Shown here in pieces: positions 1 through 12,588 of a stretch of 64,000 nucleotides of DNA. Below the pieces are notes generated by a model, which ran no database searches, was not told where the DNA came from, and saw only the letters and a list, made by a program, of their open reading frames with translations. Both the position numbers and the translations under genes were made by a program. The DNA is from Mangifera indica (taxonomy: Eukaryota > Streptophyta > Magnoliopsida > Sapindales > Anacardiaceae). The stretch covers positions 248,001-312,000 of the forward strand of contig NC_058148.1 of NCBI RefSeq assembly GCF_011075055.1, given 5' to 3'. Each line of letters begins with the position of its first letter. The first letter of the stretch is position 1.

Positions 1-437
1 TATATAATAAGTATTAGTTTATCTTTAATTCAAAATCATCTAATTATATAATAACACATCAATATTGATATCTAAATTAATATTCATTATGAGTGTACAT
101 ATCTTAAACATATATTTCAAGATTTCATTGGAGGGCATATGAACACTATGGTATGGTCCTTATTTTAAGACTTTTTGCGTAATTGGACATTTTAAAACTA
201 AAGGTAGATCTAATCTAGATCAATCTCAAGTTGAAGTTGAAGTTTTTATCATTTGGTTGTCCGGTGATTTTTTTAATTTTTGATGATATTATTCACCCTT
301 TTGATGACTTTGTTTAGTTAATCGACTCAGATTAAATTTAACCCTTAATTAAAATGCATAGAAGTTCCCAGCATTAGGATTACAGAAAGGGTCTAGTAAT
401 TAGTCCTGAACATTTAGTGTTATTTTCCAATTTTCAG
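1..437. other. Intron before the last CMT exon, with a MITE remnant at its left edge
   Basis: No coding signal is visible. The stretch ends in a pyrimidine-rich 3' splice site (AG at 436-437) that opens the chromomethylase exon. Bases 1-110 resemble half of the palindromic MITE family found many times further right: an A/T-rich core with 'atctttaattcaaaatcat', then a block naming ACACATCA and GTGTACAT. Confidence 0.55.
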
Positions 438-615
438 GTACATACAAGTTGGGAATGCAGTGGCTGTCCCGGTTGGCATTGGACTGGGATACACTTTTGG
501 TCAGGCTTGCCAAGGATTATCGGATGACCAGGCATTGACGACTCTGCCTTTCAAGTTCCCCAACTGTCTTGCACAGTCATCTTCAACTCAAGTGGAGGAA
601 GATGATTCTGACTGA
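438..615 (+). CDS. CMT3: Chromomethylase (CMT3-type cytosine-5 DNA methyltransferase), terminal exon
   Basis: Plant chromomethylases bind H3K9-methylated nucleosomes and maintain CHG methylation in the nucleus, mainly on transposons. This exon follows a clear 3' splice site and encodes 58 residues plus TGA. It contains the C-terminal DNA methyltransferase motif X: YIQVGNAVAVPVGIGLGYTF, then a variable tail (GLSDDQALTTLPFKF...) ending in an acidic EEDDSD. Motif X helps form the S-adenosylmethionine pocket and is always near the C terminus in this family, so the exon is the natural end of the protein. The BAH, chromodomain and catalytic motifs I-IX must lie left of the window. CMT3 is favoured over CMT2 because of the spacing after motif X, but the paralog call is an inference; membership of the CMT/Dnmt5 class is firm. 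Confidence 0.8.
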
Positions 616-935
616 AATGGTAAGGAAACACAGATTAATTTTATCCTCCCTTTAATTTTCTGGCTGATCTGAGATTAAGTCATTTGAATACGATGTCAGT
701 AAATTATAATTCAACCTCATTGAAGAACTAATAGCATTCTTGCTGAGGATGATTCCAGCATAAACTCAACTTTAAAATCTATTTCTAAGTGCTATGATTG
801 AAAAGCAAGATAACTCCTTAAACTTTATTTTCTTTTCAGTTTTGGAGTGAGATAAGATATCATACATGCAAAATGCCACCAAACAGAGAATAGTTATAAG
901 ACTTGATACAAGTAGGGTTGGATTTGATTCTAGGT
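616..935 (+). other. Spliced 3' UTR of the CMT gene
   Basis: A consensus 5' splice site (G|GTAAGG at 619-625) lies four bases after the stop codon. A 3' splice site (ttcttttcag) ends at 839, predicting a 220-nt intron in the 3' UTR. The downstream exon (840 to about 935) is clearly similar to 21773-21870, next to the membrane-protein gene. A stop codon far enough upstream of a spliced junction can expose a transcript to nonsense-mediated decay, but here the junction is only about 4 nt after the stop, so it should be tolerated. Confidence 0.45.
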
Positions 936-1751
936 TGAGCGTGAACAAGGATTTAAAAGAATTAGTTTGAGATTTGATGATTTGAAGTTTTGTCTTTATT
1001 CTAAAATAAAATTATTTCTATGTCAAAAGTTTCAAAATTCCTTATAAATAACGATTTAATAAATTTAATATATTAATTGTCTTACATAAAATTTTCCATA
1101 TTCACATAATTCAAGAATTGTAAACGCCACACATTAAGAATTTCCCTACAATTGTAATACTCTAAATTCGGAATTTATTCAAATTGGAATATTACCAATT
1201 TCATGTCTTAATTCAAAAATAAAATTATTTCTACATCATAAAAGTTCTAAATTCCTCATAAATAATAATTTAAGTCTTGTATAAAATCTTTTATAATCAC
1301 ATAATTCATGAATTGCAAACCCTACATGTTAAGAATTTTCTCAACTTATCTCCTTCCTTGATTTTATTTTGTCCGATACGTTCTAGTTATTTTAAAAAAT
1401 TTATTCTATAAAATACTGGAGATGAAAAATGACCTATCAATTTAGTAAGTAAAAGCAAAAATAATATATAACTTAGGAAAATTAATAATAAAACTTTTCC
1501 ATATTTATTATCATGAGGAAAGTTAAGAATAAAATACTTTTGTAATCATTAATTATAAATAAAATGCAAGTATAAAGCATTTTTGTATTCACTATCAAGA
1601 GGAAGAGCAAATATAAAATACTTTCATATTCATTAATCATTAGAAAAATTAGTGTAAAACACCTTCATGTTCATTATCACAATGAAAAACAAGTATAGAT
1701 ACTTTTATATTCATCAATCATAAGAATAAGAAAAAGTCATTTTTTTTATAA
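936..1751. repeat. AT-rich spacer with imperfect tandem repeats
   Basis: No gene seen. Two blocks (about 1020-1160 and 1230-1350) repeat the same phrase around 'cacataattca.gaattg.aaac' and 'ttaagaatttt'. From about 1490 to 1720 a phrase of the form 'ttcattatca..aggaaaa' recurs every 80-90 bp, four times. It appears to resume after the fold-back element near 2690-2800. Confidence 0.4.
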
Positions 1752-2562
1752 GGCCAAACGACTATTTCCTATCTAAACTATGTTGAATTCTCAAAGTTTT
1801 CCTCATTAATTATGAAAATACTGTTTACTCATCCATGAACAATTAAAATTAACGGCAGTAAGGATAAAATCGTTATTTATATTTAATATTAAAAATAAAC
1901 TTAAATATAATTTCATTCCCCCCCCCCCCCTCCAAATTTAAAAAACTAACTTTTCTCCTCTAAGCCAAGTTTGAAAAGATCACATCTCCCCCCTTAGGGT
2001 TTAGTTTCCAAACCCCTTCACTTTCTCCAGTGTCATCGTTGGCCGTCTCTTCCACCGACGGCCTGTCTCAACTCCACCCCAACCCATCTGATGTCGTCTC
2101 ATCTTTGTCTGGGAAGAGAAATCGTCTTTCTAGACGACGAAGATGAGATCGATCGTCATCTTCTGGGAAGACGAGATCGATCGATCTCGTCTTCATCGTC
2201 TGGGAAGACGATTTCTCTTCCCAGATGAAGACGAGACGATACCAGATTGGTTGGGGTGGAGTTGAGGAGGGTTGTCGATGGAAGAGAAACCGTCGAGAGG
2301 GAGAGATAGCTGGCGATGGCATCGGAGAAAGTGAAGGGGTTTGGAAACTAAACCTTAGGGGGGAAAATGTGATCTTTTCAAACTTGGCTGAGGGGAGAAA
2401 AGTTAGTTTTTAACCTTTTAAGAGGGGAAATGAGATTAAATTTTCAAGAGTTAGAATTCTGTTAAATTTAATCGGCCATGGGTGGGTAAACGGTATTTCC
2501 ATAGTTAATGGGGGAAACTTTGATAATTCAACATAGTTTGGGTGGGAAATAGTCGTTTGGCC
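1752..2562. mobile_element. Fold-back non-autonomous MULE with 9-bp TSD
   Basis: The element begins GGCCAAACGACTATTTCC and ends in its reverse complement. The two halves pair over almost the whole length, about 390 bp per arm with mismatches, around a centre near 2160 rich in 'gaagacgagatcgat'. It is flanked by a perfect 9-bp duplication, TTTTTATAA (1743-1751 and 2563-2571), the size typical of Mutator transposases. It encodes no transposase. Related copies are at 26107-26814 and 54711-55394, and probably at 12589-15119. Open reading frames within it on both strands are by-products of the palindrome. Confidence 0.75.
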
Positions 2563-2571
2563 TTTTTATAA

Positions 2572-4279
2572 AATAATCTTAAAAGAATTTATAAATGTTA
2601 CTTATTAATAGAAAATATAAAATTTATACTTAGTCTTTGTTATATAGTGTCATTCGTATTCTTAGTGACTCGGTTGTATTTTTATTCATATTTATTATAA
2701 GTGTGTAGATTTTTCATCATATTCATATTCATAATTATCATACTCGTATTCATATAAGTTTATAAATCTTTCATAATCATAATAGGTTTGCAGACATTTT
2801 AGTATTCAACATATTTTTCTAAATATTTTATGATTTGATCATATTTATTGATTCATCAATTTGTCAAATCATCATTTTTTTATAGATAAGGGTGGACTTG
2901 AGCTTATATGAAAATAGGCCTAAACCCACCTTCAAATTTAAAAAGGTTGAAGGAAAATTATTAAGGTCCACCTTAGAAAAATTGAAGATAAGATACTTAG
3001 GCCCACACTTAATTGTAAACAAGTTTGAGGATAAAAGTTTTAAGGTATGTTGTTAGGTCTAATCTCAAATGGGCTAGAATTAGAATTAAATAATATACTT
3101 GTATTGATGCAAAATATCACTTTAAACTTAGTGTAAAAATTGAATTAAACTATCACATAAATACCACATTTGTATAAAAAATAAAACTCATATCAATTTA
3201 AAACAACCATACCATATGATTTTGTTTCCAAATATAGGGTTTCAGTCTTTTGGAAAAATGACGTTAAACAATATAATTGATATTCAAATATTCAAAAATT
3301 TTAAATATACTATTCTAACTAGATTTTTTTTTATCAGTGCACAATAAGAAGTGTGGATCTTTAATCTAGATGATTAAATTTTGATTTATCCATTGAATTT
3401 AAAATTATATAACCTGACGATTGACTACTTATCTTGTCAGTTTAATTAATCTTTTTGTAAACTTTTATGTATTTTACTTTTATTAAAAAAGTGACTAAAC
3501 TATAAATTTGTGTGGAATATTTTTGGTAGATTATAACTGATGTAAATATTTTTGACTATGTTATATTTACGTCGATTGTTATATTTTTGTGGTTTATTTT
3601 GCTTTATTTACATTGAAAGGGTCTCTTTTACCAAAAAATTTGTTTGTGTTATTGTATTTTTTTTGTATTATTTTCTTTACTCAAGGATGGATGGTTTTTA
3701 TTTTTTAAGTTTTCACTATATATTGATAAACAATAGCAAAGCCATGGCGATAGGAAAGACAAAAGGAATCAAGCTAAATTGCTTGTACTGGTGAATGTTG
3801 ACTCTTATTCAACCACAAAGTTTGAGATCCTTATTTTGGGCATATGCTATCACCTTTCCTTCTTCATGTAAAATTGGTTTTAGACTTCACCATATTTGGC
3901 CTTTATTAAGGTTGTAATTGAGCCAAATCAAGTTATATATTGTTGGTTTGAGTTCAACTTGATTAGGTTTATGCAAAACTCAAAGAGTTTGAGAGTTGTA
4001 AACTTTAGTTTGAGCTTGAAATAATAACTGTTGACTCTAACTCAATTCGAGAAATTACATTTATATTTAAGAACTTATATATTTATCAATTACTTTTTAT
4101 ATTAAAAATAGAAAATAAAATTTTAAAGGGTAAAAGTGTAAAATTTAAACTTCTAGAGGTTTATTGATATTATACTTGAATTGAAGCACGAGCTAACAAG
4201 CTAACCAAGTTGAGTAAAAATAAACCTCTGAGTTCAACCTGACACGAGCTAAAACATGAGTAGCTCAACTTGTTTGTAG
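2572..4279. other. AT-rich intergenic DNA, no gene seen
   Basis: No ORF with recognisable protein content. About 2885-3100 and 3880-4270 carry short purine-rich phrases of the 'gagttcaacttga / caagctcgagct' kind that mark decayed non-autonomous elements in many plant genomes. Boundaries and terminal repeats could not be fixed. Confidence 0.35.
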
Positions 4280-4404
4280 GGAATGCTAATTAAAATAATC
4301 ATTTTTTTTGCCTTTTATCCATATATAACAACTTTTTTTTTTTTTACTATACACATATAGTCTAAAATATAAAATATCTAAAATACCTTTAGTATTTGTA
4401 CTCA

Positions 4405-4625
4405 CTTAACCAACCTATAAAAATCACTCAGCCAACCTATAAACCTTACCTACCTAACCAACCCATAAAAATCACTCAGCCAACCCATAAACTTTACCCA
4501 CCTAGCCAACCTATAAAGGAAAATCATTTGCCTAGCCAAGGCGAAAAATCACTTACCCACCCAATCAACCCATAAAGCAAAACATTCACCTACTTAGCCA
4601 ACCTAGAAAAATCAGTCATCCAACT
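4405..4625. repeat. Imperfect tandem repeat in the MULE-2 leader
   Basis: A phrase close to 'agccaacctataaaaatcac' recurs at least six times with variable spacing between 4405 and 4620. It lies before the DUF1985 remnant, in the place where MULE-1 has its subterminal repeats. It may be a decayed subterminal or promoter array. Confidence 0.5.
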
Positions 4626-5559
4626 AAGGAGAAAACTCCCACCACTGCCAAGCAACCAATTCATTGTTACTGACACCATCTAGTCACTAACAACGACGTT
4701 TTTATCACTTTGGATGTGTTCCAGTGGTGGGGTTTCATCATTCTCACGGATCTCAAGTTTAAACACCTAAAAAATGTCAAATGATGTGAGTATTAGTTTA
4801 AAAATTTCATGATTTGTTTATTCTGTTACATTGATTTGAGTTTTCTTAGATTTGATTTTATTAGATTGAAACTGAGTTTTCTTATATTTGATTTTATTAG
4901 ATTAAAATAATGTTTTGCTTAGTAGAAATGGTGTATGTGAGTTGGAAAAAATGTTTGAGATGCATGATTAGGTGGATTTGTTGGGATAATCTTTTCTAGC
5001 GAAATTCTGGCAGGTGGTTAGCCAGATGTTGGTTAGGTAATTGGTCGGTCGGCCAATCATCCAACTAACCAATTTTAAATTTTAAATTTTTTGAAATTGG
5101 TTGGCCTAATGGTTGGTCGGTCAACCTTAACCAATTTTATTTAAAAACTTTTTACTACCAAAAATCGGTTGGCCACCAATTTTTTAATAAAAAATTGGTA
5201 AAATTTGTTGGCCATTGGCCAACTAATTTTAAATTATTAATTATTTTTTATTTTAAAATTTTAAATTGGTTTTAACTTTGTTTTTTTACTACTTTTATAA
5301 TTTTAATTAGTTAATGTTTAATTACTTTGTTTTAGAATTTCCTTGCAAACAAGAAGGATGGTGAGTATAGGTTTCGCCTTGCACACAAATTCTAAGGCTA
5401 AGTGACTATCCAAGTGAAGCTAGATACAGTTACAAAGATCCAATCTAGCCTTAATATGAGTCAGTGAGAAATTTTCAGAGGAATATGTTTTGGGCAATTT
5501 TTAAATATACGAGAACATTGAAATAGCTTGATACTCATACACTTGATGTTATTCTGTTT

Positions 5560-6340
5560 GATTAACAGTGGAGATCATGAAAGAGAGTTATGGTTCCGAG
5601 TAAATAATGTTGATGTTTGGTTTAGCCTAGTGGAGTTTGCATTGGTGACAGAGCTAATTTTTAGTGATAATACAGATGTGTCATAATACGTACACATTTC
5701 ATGAGTCTCTCAATTAAGGTGACAATACTTTTTAAGAGCTGCATTAATTAATTATACTGATATGAAAGCAAAGATTGAGGCAGGTTATTGGGGAGATGAC
5801 GATGAAGATAGGGTGAAGCTAGTCATACTGTATTTTGCACATAATGCTCTAATGAAGGGCAAACACTAAGAATGTAATCCAAGATCAGTTCGTACATTTA
5901 GTGGATAACCTTGATGCATTTAGTAGGTATCCGTGGGAGACCATTGTGTGGAATGCAACAACGACCCAATGTGGCAGGCGATACACATGAGATACGTGTA
6001 CATGATGAACAATTATCTATTGTTCCTTGTTGTACTCCCGTTTATAAATTATCCAATGATAGGGTATGCAATGGGTTTCTAGGTAATCATGTTATTTACT
6101 TGTTAAGGATTTTTTTTATAATGTGATCATATTTGTTAACTAAATGTTTGGTGAAAATGTAGTTATGAATTTATGAGGCATTGGGCAATCTCGAGGATTT
6201 TATTAAAAACGTCAGAGTTGCTCAGGCCCTTTGGATGCTAAAATAAAGGATCTTGAGCATCCCAATATGGGAACTCGAATAAATGATTATAGATGCTCTT
6301 TCTGTAAGGACTCATTTTAAAAATCTCATAGTTGTTTGAA
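5560..6340 (+). pseudogene. DUF1985 domain remnant of MULE-2
   Basis: Translation shows LWFRVNNVDVWFSLVEFALV at about 5586-5645, matching the MULE-1 phrase FWFRVSGVDVRFSLFEFALV. GDDDEDRVKLVILYFAHNAL follows at about 5793-5852. DUF1985 is an uncharacterised plant domain that sits N-terminal to Ulp1-type peptidases in transposon-borne genes. Several stops and frame changes interrupt it, and no start codon can be assigned. An A/T-rich segment with many stops (6345-7860) takes the place of the linker. Confidence 0.6.
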
Positions 6341-7859
6341 TTATTAATTATATTTTTTAAACCAAATTTGCTTTATTTCACTTAATAGAACATTCTCTCT
6401 CTTGTGTTGTTTCCAACACCTTTAGAGAGAGAACATAGTGGTTTTTTAGGGTTGTGTCATTGATGCGTGAGGAGAAGGATTATAAGATTACAGATGAGGT
6501 TGATGTTGCACCTAGCTACTAGTCCCCACTCCATAGGGTTAGCTCACAGTTTCCCTAAGTGTCACCACTTATGGGAACCTCAACCTATCCACATGTTTAA
6601 GATGCCTCTTTCGCACTTGCTCCATTAATGAGCCTATAATTAGCATAATAGTTTACAAGCCCCTATGGTTCCCTCCACGTTCACACCTCACCAAAACAAT
6701 ATTTTACGAGTTCGCACATTTTGCCACATGTTCACACCTTACTAATACAACAATTTATGAGTTTGCACATTTCGCCACACGTTCACACCTCACTAACACA
6801 ACAATTGATGAACCCCTACATTTCCCCCCACGTTCAAGCATCATCAACATAACAAGTTTTCCGCTCGTAATACCTAGTTATTCCCTGACATGACATTCAT
6901 TTGCTAGGCCATCTGTGAGCTATGTGTCCATGGACTTATTCGTAACAGATGCTAGCTGAGTAAACCACAATAATGCAAAATCATATGGACCAAGGATTGC
7001 TAACCAAGTTAGTCTTATGTAGATAGAGTTGGATAAAAATATGTATCGAATAGACATGCATTTGAAAGTCATGGAGTCATCTTATCACTTCACCCTTATA
7101 GAAGACTAGGTTCATTTATCATGTTATATTAGTGTTTTAACTAATATTCGATGTTCATTTGAAATTATTGATATTATAACTATGTAGAAGAAGGACCTTT
7201 ACGAGGACAAAATCAAAGAACCCCCAACCAATCTAAAAGTGGTAATAAGTAAGGAAGGCTTGCACTAGAGACTTATGTCAATTATAAAGATGATGTTCAG
7301 TTGAGTTGTTAAGAAAAGGGAAACACAAACCAAGCCCATTCACAGACTTGATAAAACCATAAAGGAACAAAACCCTTTAGGATGATTCAACTACGTTAAT
7401 ATATCCGATTGATGCCATATGGAACAAGGATTTTCATGATTAGTACAACATTGCTAGTAATTCTGACGTAAAAAACGTATTTTCGTTAGGTCAAATGAAA
7501 AAAGTTAGGTTTTGGCATAAATTGATGGCCTTGAATGACGTGTTGATAGACAAGGTACAAATTTGCTTCAACTTTTATACCATCTAATATAAAGTGACTA
7601 TTTAATATGAAGTGACTGTTTTTTATAAATTCTCCAAGTGACATGTTTCACTTTCCAACAAAGCATATTGATAGTTACTTATATATCTTGAGGTGTGCGT
7701 ACAAGGACCAATACTGGATGACTATCTTTATATCATTTGTTGCACATATTATTTCGCAAGTATAAGAGTTTTTTGAGATGAGGTTTGACTGTAAGTGGTC
7801 AACTCTCTTTGTTAATCAAGTAAATGACATTTTTGAATTAGACATTAACCTATACTTTC

Positions 7860-8420
7860 ACTTATAGAGCATGGTTGATAAGGTAATAAAACAATACATA
7901 ACTATTAGTTATATTATATTAGCTTTTATAACATTATTAAACAATTTATAGTATTGTTGTGTGTACTAGGTGTACTTTCCCATATGCATTGAGAAGGAGC
8001 ATTGGGTTTGTAGTGAGTTTAATTTGCATGAATGGTCACTGGCATTTAAGGTAATAAAACAATACATATGTATGATTCTACCGATTATACAAAAGATGCT
8101 ACGAAATTTAAGGAGTGGATGCGACCATTTAGGACATTGTCATATATGATGAATGCGAGTGGTTATTGGGAGAAATTGGGTCGTACTCCATGGACAGATA
8201 AATTGGTCATCACATGTCGTAAAACCAACATTCCCAAGCAAAAATCTGGATTGATAGATTAAACGTCTTTATGCTTTATATTATCAAATGTCTTGCGCTA
8301 AGACACCCTTTTGACTTTGGTACAAAACATTCAACAATGTTAAGGAGTCAAGTGGCCACAAATATATTCAATAGGCGTGCAATGCGTAAGCGTTTTTTGG
8401 TTTTGAATTAATATTTATGT
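7860..8420 (+). pseudogene. Ulp1 cysteine-peptidase remnant of MULE-2
   Basis: The catalytic-His region survives as EKEHWVCSEF (about 7996-8025). The Asp region survives as MYDSTDYTKD, followed by EWMRPF (about 8068-8130). Both align with AHWVVG and VYDSDVSYSG...QRMRPY of MULE-1. The Cys region is broken after a possible PKQKSG at about 8244. Ulp1 enzymes cut SUMO precursors and conjugates, but this copy cannot be active. It runs convergent to the mudrA remnant. Confidence 0.6.
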
Positions 8421-8779
8421 TAGAATTAATATTTTTTATGTGTTTCTCTATGTTAATTAAATATTTCATGATTGTTCATAGTTTTCATGATTTGGGCTCA
8501 ATGCATCACCATGGAGTATAATGTCAATATATAATGTATAATTATGTTAATGTATCAAGATTGATATGAATGCTTTCTTAGTGTTATGTCACCTATAAAA
8601 TGTACAACTATGTTGATGTATCGCAATTGGTGTCATTGTTTTGTAAGGCTAAGATTTAGGTAAATATCAAATTAAGTTATAATAATTTACAAATATGTTT
8701 TTATATAATCGTACAGATTTACTGCAGAAATGTTGTTGAACTTCTTCACCTTGTAAGGGTTTTCTGTGGTGGCTAGATG

Positions 8780-10700
8780 ATTGACCAGATCGTCATTGTT
8801 GCATTGAGGGTGGGCGAATTTCATATATATTTTCAGAATGAACCCATGTGGACTGATAACTAAGAGGATTCACATCTTTGTTGTACATTACCTATAAATA
8901 TTTAGTGGAGTAGTACATGTTTGCCCATTGATAACAGTCTAATATATTATTGTAGTGTGTAATTGCAATGACATATGTACAAGGAATACTTGACAATTTG
9001 AATTTTTTGCAACAGTACAAGTGTTCCACTAGATCAACATTGTAAGACTTTTGTCGCGTGTTATAACTTCGTATTGGTAGAAATTGATTGGTTTGACAAC
9101 CATGTTTGTCGATTTATGGATACGTTAAGGAATCTTATCCTCAGCCCATGGTGTTAATGGGTGATGACTATACACATCTGAAAAAAAAAAAAAACAGCCC
9201 AACCTCAACAAATATTAAATACTAAATAAGAAGTTAGATAGACGTAATAATTTTCAAACAATGTTTAACTTACTTGCCAAATTTCTTTTATTGTAAAATC
9301 ATTGTTGTATTGTGCTACAAATAAACTCTACCATAATGGTGATTAGTAAACCACGAGTAGTCCTTGCCAAAGCGTTGAATGATTTGAAAATATTGGTACT
9401 CATAATGTTGTACCGATGCACACCAAAATAGGCTCGTGCTTATTTATCATATCCTATGCTTGTCGAATATGTTGCTGTATCAAGATTTACACAATAAATA
9501 TACCTTATGTATTATCAAAATTAGAAAGATGATATGCCCTTGTAACCCTTCAGAATATTCCTTCAATTGATTGCGTTTTCTTATATTGGGCATGTATGTT
9601 ACCTTTCATGTGGTGGTTATAATAACCGTGATAAACATTAGGTAACATTTTTGACACTGATGCAATTATTTTTGGGTGTCGATTTGAAATAATCACCAAA
9701 TTCGAAATGTCACCAATGCACATATGTAAGTATGTAAGGAATAATATTCATAACTCCATGTCCTCCTGACCTCTAATATCGAATGCCAATGGATATCGCA
9801 ATAACAATAAATAATATTTTAAGGTTACTTCCTTTAAAATGTATAGTATCCATGCAAATAACTGGATGACAAAATTGTTGAAACACCTATATTGAACACT
9901 CTAATGCCATGAAAAAAAACTTAAACTGGTTACCCTTATCTGTATCAATATGTGTGACTATGTCAGGGTTGCGTAATACAAGATTATGACAGTACTCCGA
10001 TAAAAGAATAAAAGAATCTTTTGATGATCCTTTTAATGCCCATGTCTTCGCACACCATGCTTGTGTATACGATATGTCAATTTTGTATCTATCTGTCATA
10101 TCAATTATAATTTCTTTTAGTTGGTAGATATAGTCAACTACAAATATTGATGTAAGGATCTTTCCTAATGCCTAACATTAGCTTGTCTATGATGAGGTAA
10201 TATTTGATCTCTGGGACATGTGTGTATTTCATCCAAATGACGTAATTGCCACAATTCAGTTCCATCTTTCTTTCTTGCCCATGTTTGCCATTTACAATGC
10301 TCTTTCTATCTACATCTAATTTCCCACCATTTCATTGTTGACCGATAAGCTTTGTATTGAAAACCTTGTTCTAAAGTAAATCTTGCATTTTTTCCTTACT
10401 ATTACGATAGCCCATCAATTTGATCCTCGCATCTGGTCGTCTTTCAATATCACCAATTATCTCGTTTTCACCCCTAACATTATGAAAATCATGGACTTCT
10501 CTCAATGTCTTCTCTACCATGCAAACTCAAATTCCTCCTCAAGAACTTTATTCATTTCATTAAAATCTATAAATCTATCAAATTCTTCCTCAACATCTTC
10601 ATTCTCATCATCATCATCATTGCGATTGCCCAAATTTTCATCCTTTGGGATACTTTGTGCTTGTGCCCATCATATGTCGGGTCATCTAGTAATCGTATGA
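8780..10700 (-). pseudogene. mudrA-type transposase remnant of MULE-2
   Basis: Reading leftward: an acidic stretch NDDDDDENEDVEEEFDRF (about 10560-10620), then the conserved segment DRYKIDISYTQAWCAKTWAL (within 9887-10099). The second catalytic region reads IISNRHPK, so the expected Asp is Asn. The third reads TNIFKSFNAL, so the expected Glu is Lys. A SWIM zinc-finger remnant YCCKKFKLSSIPC follows (about 8975-9035). Stops are frequent. The N-terminal PB1-like portion is missing, in line with truncation at about 10740. Confidence 0.65.
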
Positions 10701-10754
10701 CCATACTAATTGTATATTTTCAATAATAAATACTTAAAGTTTGGTTATTTTTAT

Positions 10755-10925
10755 CAACAAAACTATATATACAATATTGTATACAAATAATGATATGTTG
10801 CTATATAAATAAATGATTTTAAATTAGAGATAAAACAATATCTAATCGTATAGTAATTTATTATTATTTATGCACAAAATTATAGTCATTATTTATACAT
10901 ATAATATTATTATATTTTTATTAAA
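10755..10925. repeat. MITE of the abundant palindromic family (family A)
   Basis: Contains the family core 'gattttaaattagagataaa' and outer arms with 'gtatacaaataatgatatg'. It matches copies at 1-110, 15228-15372, 21382-21553, 24130-24287 and 25210-25365. It sits at the truncated edge of MULE-2. Confidence 0.5.
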
Positions 10926-11668
10926 AAATATGAGAATTTAATTCTTTTAAATAGAACAAATTTGGTAATTCAAAATCCCTATTTTTGATACATTCAAGTT
11001 TCAATCAACATGTAATTAACTTCAGTTTCTAATATATTGTAGGGTTTTGATGAAATATCATTTTTTAAATTAATCAACTTTTAGATTTTGATGACTAAAA
11101 TCTCAATATTTATTATTGAATGTACCAAATTATTCAATTTATTTTCAAAACAAAATAAATAACATCAATTATGTTTGTTTGGTATCTTTGATAAAAAAAT
11201 ACTGAAAGTTTGGTCATTTTAATATGATTTGAAAATAAAAGTTAGTTTATTTAATAGGAAAATTTTTAATTCATTTAATTAAAAAAACAACGTTCATTCA
11301 TTTTATTAAAAAAATTAGTTGATACCTTTAAATATTGTTATATTTATTTTTGATATATTCAAGTTTCAATTGACATGTGAGAGATAACAACATATAAAGG
11401 TATCAAATTGTCAATTTTTCTATTGAAATGATGACTGAATTTTGTTTTTTTTATTGAATAGATTGAATTTTCAAATTTTCCTATAAAAAGGAACAAACTT
11501 TTGGTATTTCCTATCCAGACTATTAACTAAAAGTTCGGATTATAGGCAAACTGAGAGTACAGCCCTTCAAAAGAGAAATAGTGATAGTTTAACCCCCTTT
11601 TACCTATTTCTGATATTGTCAGGTTTTAATTGACATATAATTAACTTGAGTCTCTAATATATTTTTAG
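10926..11668 (+). other. Probable intron upstream of exon A, with a duplicated 3' splice-site region
   Basis: The phrase 'aagttt(c)aat..acat' leading to 'aatatatTgtAG|GGTTTTGA' occurs at about 10995-11060 and again at about 11620-11680, where it opens exon A. The first copy is followed by stops and looks like an abandoned duplicate of the acceptor. Intervening DNA repeats phrases about 'tttctattgaa' that also flank the inverted paralog at 35760-36119 and 41303-41640. No upstream exon was recognised. Confidence 0.45.
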
Positions 11669-12438
11669 GGTTTTGACGAAATAGTGAGCAAACATAACAA
11701 GCGTGCAGTTGCAGTGCTTTTCCTTGTGTTGGAAGTAACAACATTCCTTCTGGATGCATGTGGGAAAACCCAGAAAAGTTTCTTTCTTGCTGCAATTATC
11801 TTATCAGTCTTTGGTTGTGTGATGACAATTTTCACTTGTCTCATTAAAAAACCCAACATCGCAACCACACCAGACGCCGAGAGGCAGCTTGAAGTGGTCG
11901 AGTTTTGCTTCTCGCTGGTCCAACTGATTGTCACATTTCTAGCAGTTTTTGGTGTCAAGATCATCACCAAGTACAATGCCTCATTTTTGCTGCTAGTCTT
12001 TGCTATAATCACTACTGTGTTCATTTTCAGGAAGAATGAAAATGGCGCTGATATGTCAATGTCCTCATGCCTGGCAAACAGTATTTCGTCACTTGCATAC
12101 TTAGAGCTTTCAGAGATGGATGGTTTTTCAGATTCGGAACCCAGCAGAAATTTTCTGGAATCGTGCTTGCACAGGTCGTTCAGAGAAAGTATTGCATCTC
12201 ATGCACGTTTAACTGCTTTAGAGTTGAGGTTTTCAGAGATGAAATTGGCTGGATTACAGTTTTCATATTTGGACGTCATCCAGAAAATCGAGAGTCGTCT
12301 TCATCATGTCAAAAACAGAAGAAGTAGCAATTATCCTGATTATATAGTTCCTATCTCGCTCACTGGCCCTGCCTCTGCTTGGATAAACGTGCCAGCCGCA
12401 TATCAGTTAGAATGGAACACAACTTTTACTAAATTAAG
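11669..12438 (+). CDS. Unrecognised plant four-TM membrane protein, exon A
   Basis: An open exon of 770 nt from a 3' splice site (tttttag|GGTTTT) to a 5' splice site (AAATTAAG|GTATG). The frame begins GFDEIVSKHNKRAVAV. Four hydrophobic stretches are predicted: VLFLVLEVTTFLLDA, then FLAAIILSVFGCVMTIF, then FSLVQLIVTFLAVFGVKII, then FLLLVFAIITTVFIF, with a charged loop (KKPNIATTPDAERQLE) between TM2 and TM3. A soluble region of about 120 residues follows, with a leucine-rich look (LAYLELSEM, LTALELRFSEM). I do not recognise the family. The close paralog at 28639-35722 keeps the frame and both splice sites, which supports a real coding exon. The true N terminus is not visible, because the first Met-like codon (GTG at 11684) lies inside the exon. 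Confidence 0.6.
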
Positions 12439-12588
12439 GTATGAATTTGTTAATGAAAATCATTTAATTTTACTATAAATTATTAATTTATTATTTATAA
12501 GTAAAATTACAAAATTGTTCTAGACACTTGATACAAATATCAATTAATTATTTGTTCTTATTTTTTTATTGAAATTACATAAATACTT

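Larger units (their letters stand above)
4280..10740 (+). mobile_element. MULE-2: old mudrA plus DUF1985-Ulp1 Mutator-like element, degenerate
   Basis: The order is leader (4280-5400), DUF1985 remnant (+), linker, Ulp1 remnant (+), then mudrA on the - strand. That is the same convergent two-gene plan as MULE-1, seen from the other side. Both genes are full of stops and frameshifts, making this an ancient copy. The right edge appears truncated: mudrA can be followed only to its acidic region (about 10690), and a MITE follows. The left edge is placed at an A/T-rich start near 4280 only by position; no terminal repeat pair or TSD was found. Elements of this kind correspond to the published KI-MULE group that carries Ulp1-like genes. 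Confidence 0.6.

Noticed and set aside
2068..2413. Overlapping ORFs on both strands of 62-84 codons
   Set aside because: They lie in the centre of the fold-back MULE and mirror each other because of the palindrome; no domain.
3552..3794. 80-codon ORF MTMLYLRRLLYF...
   Set aside because: A/T-driven Phe/Leu/Tyr-rich chance ORF with no homology recognised and no splice or promoter context.
11665..12024. 119-codon ORF on the - strand over exon A, and 167-codon ORF on the + strand at 28783-29286
   Set aside because: Both are antisense to the conserved membrane-protein frame, which is kept in both paralogs with splice sites.
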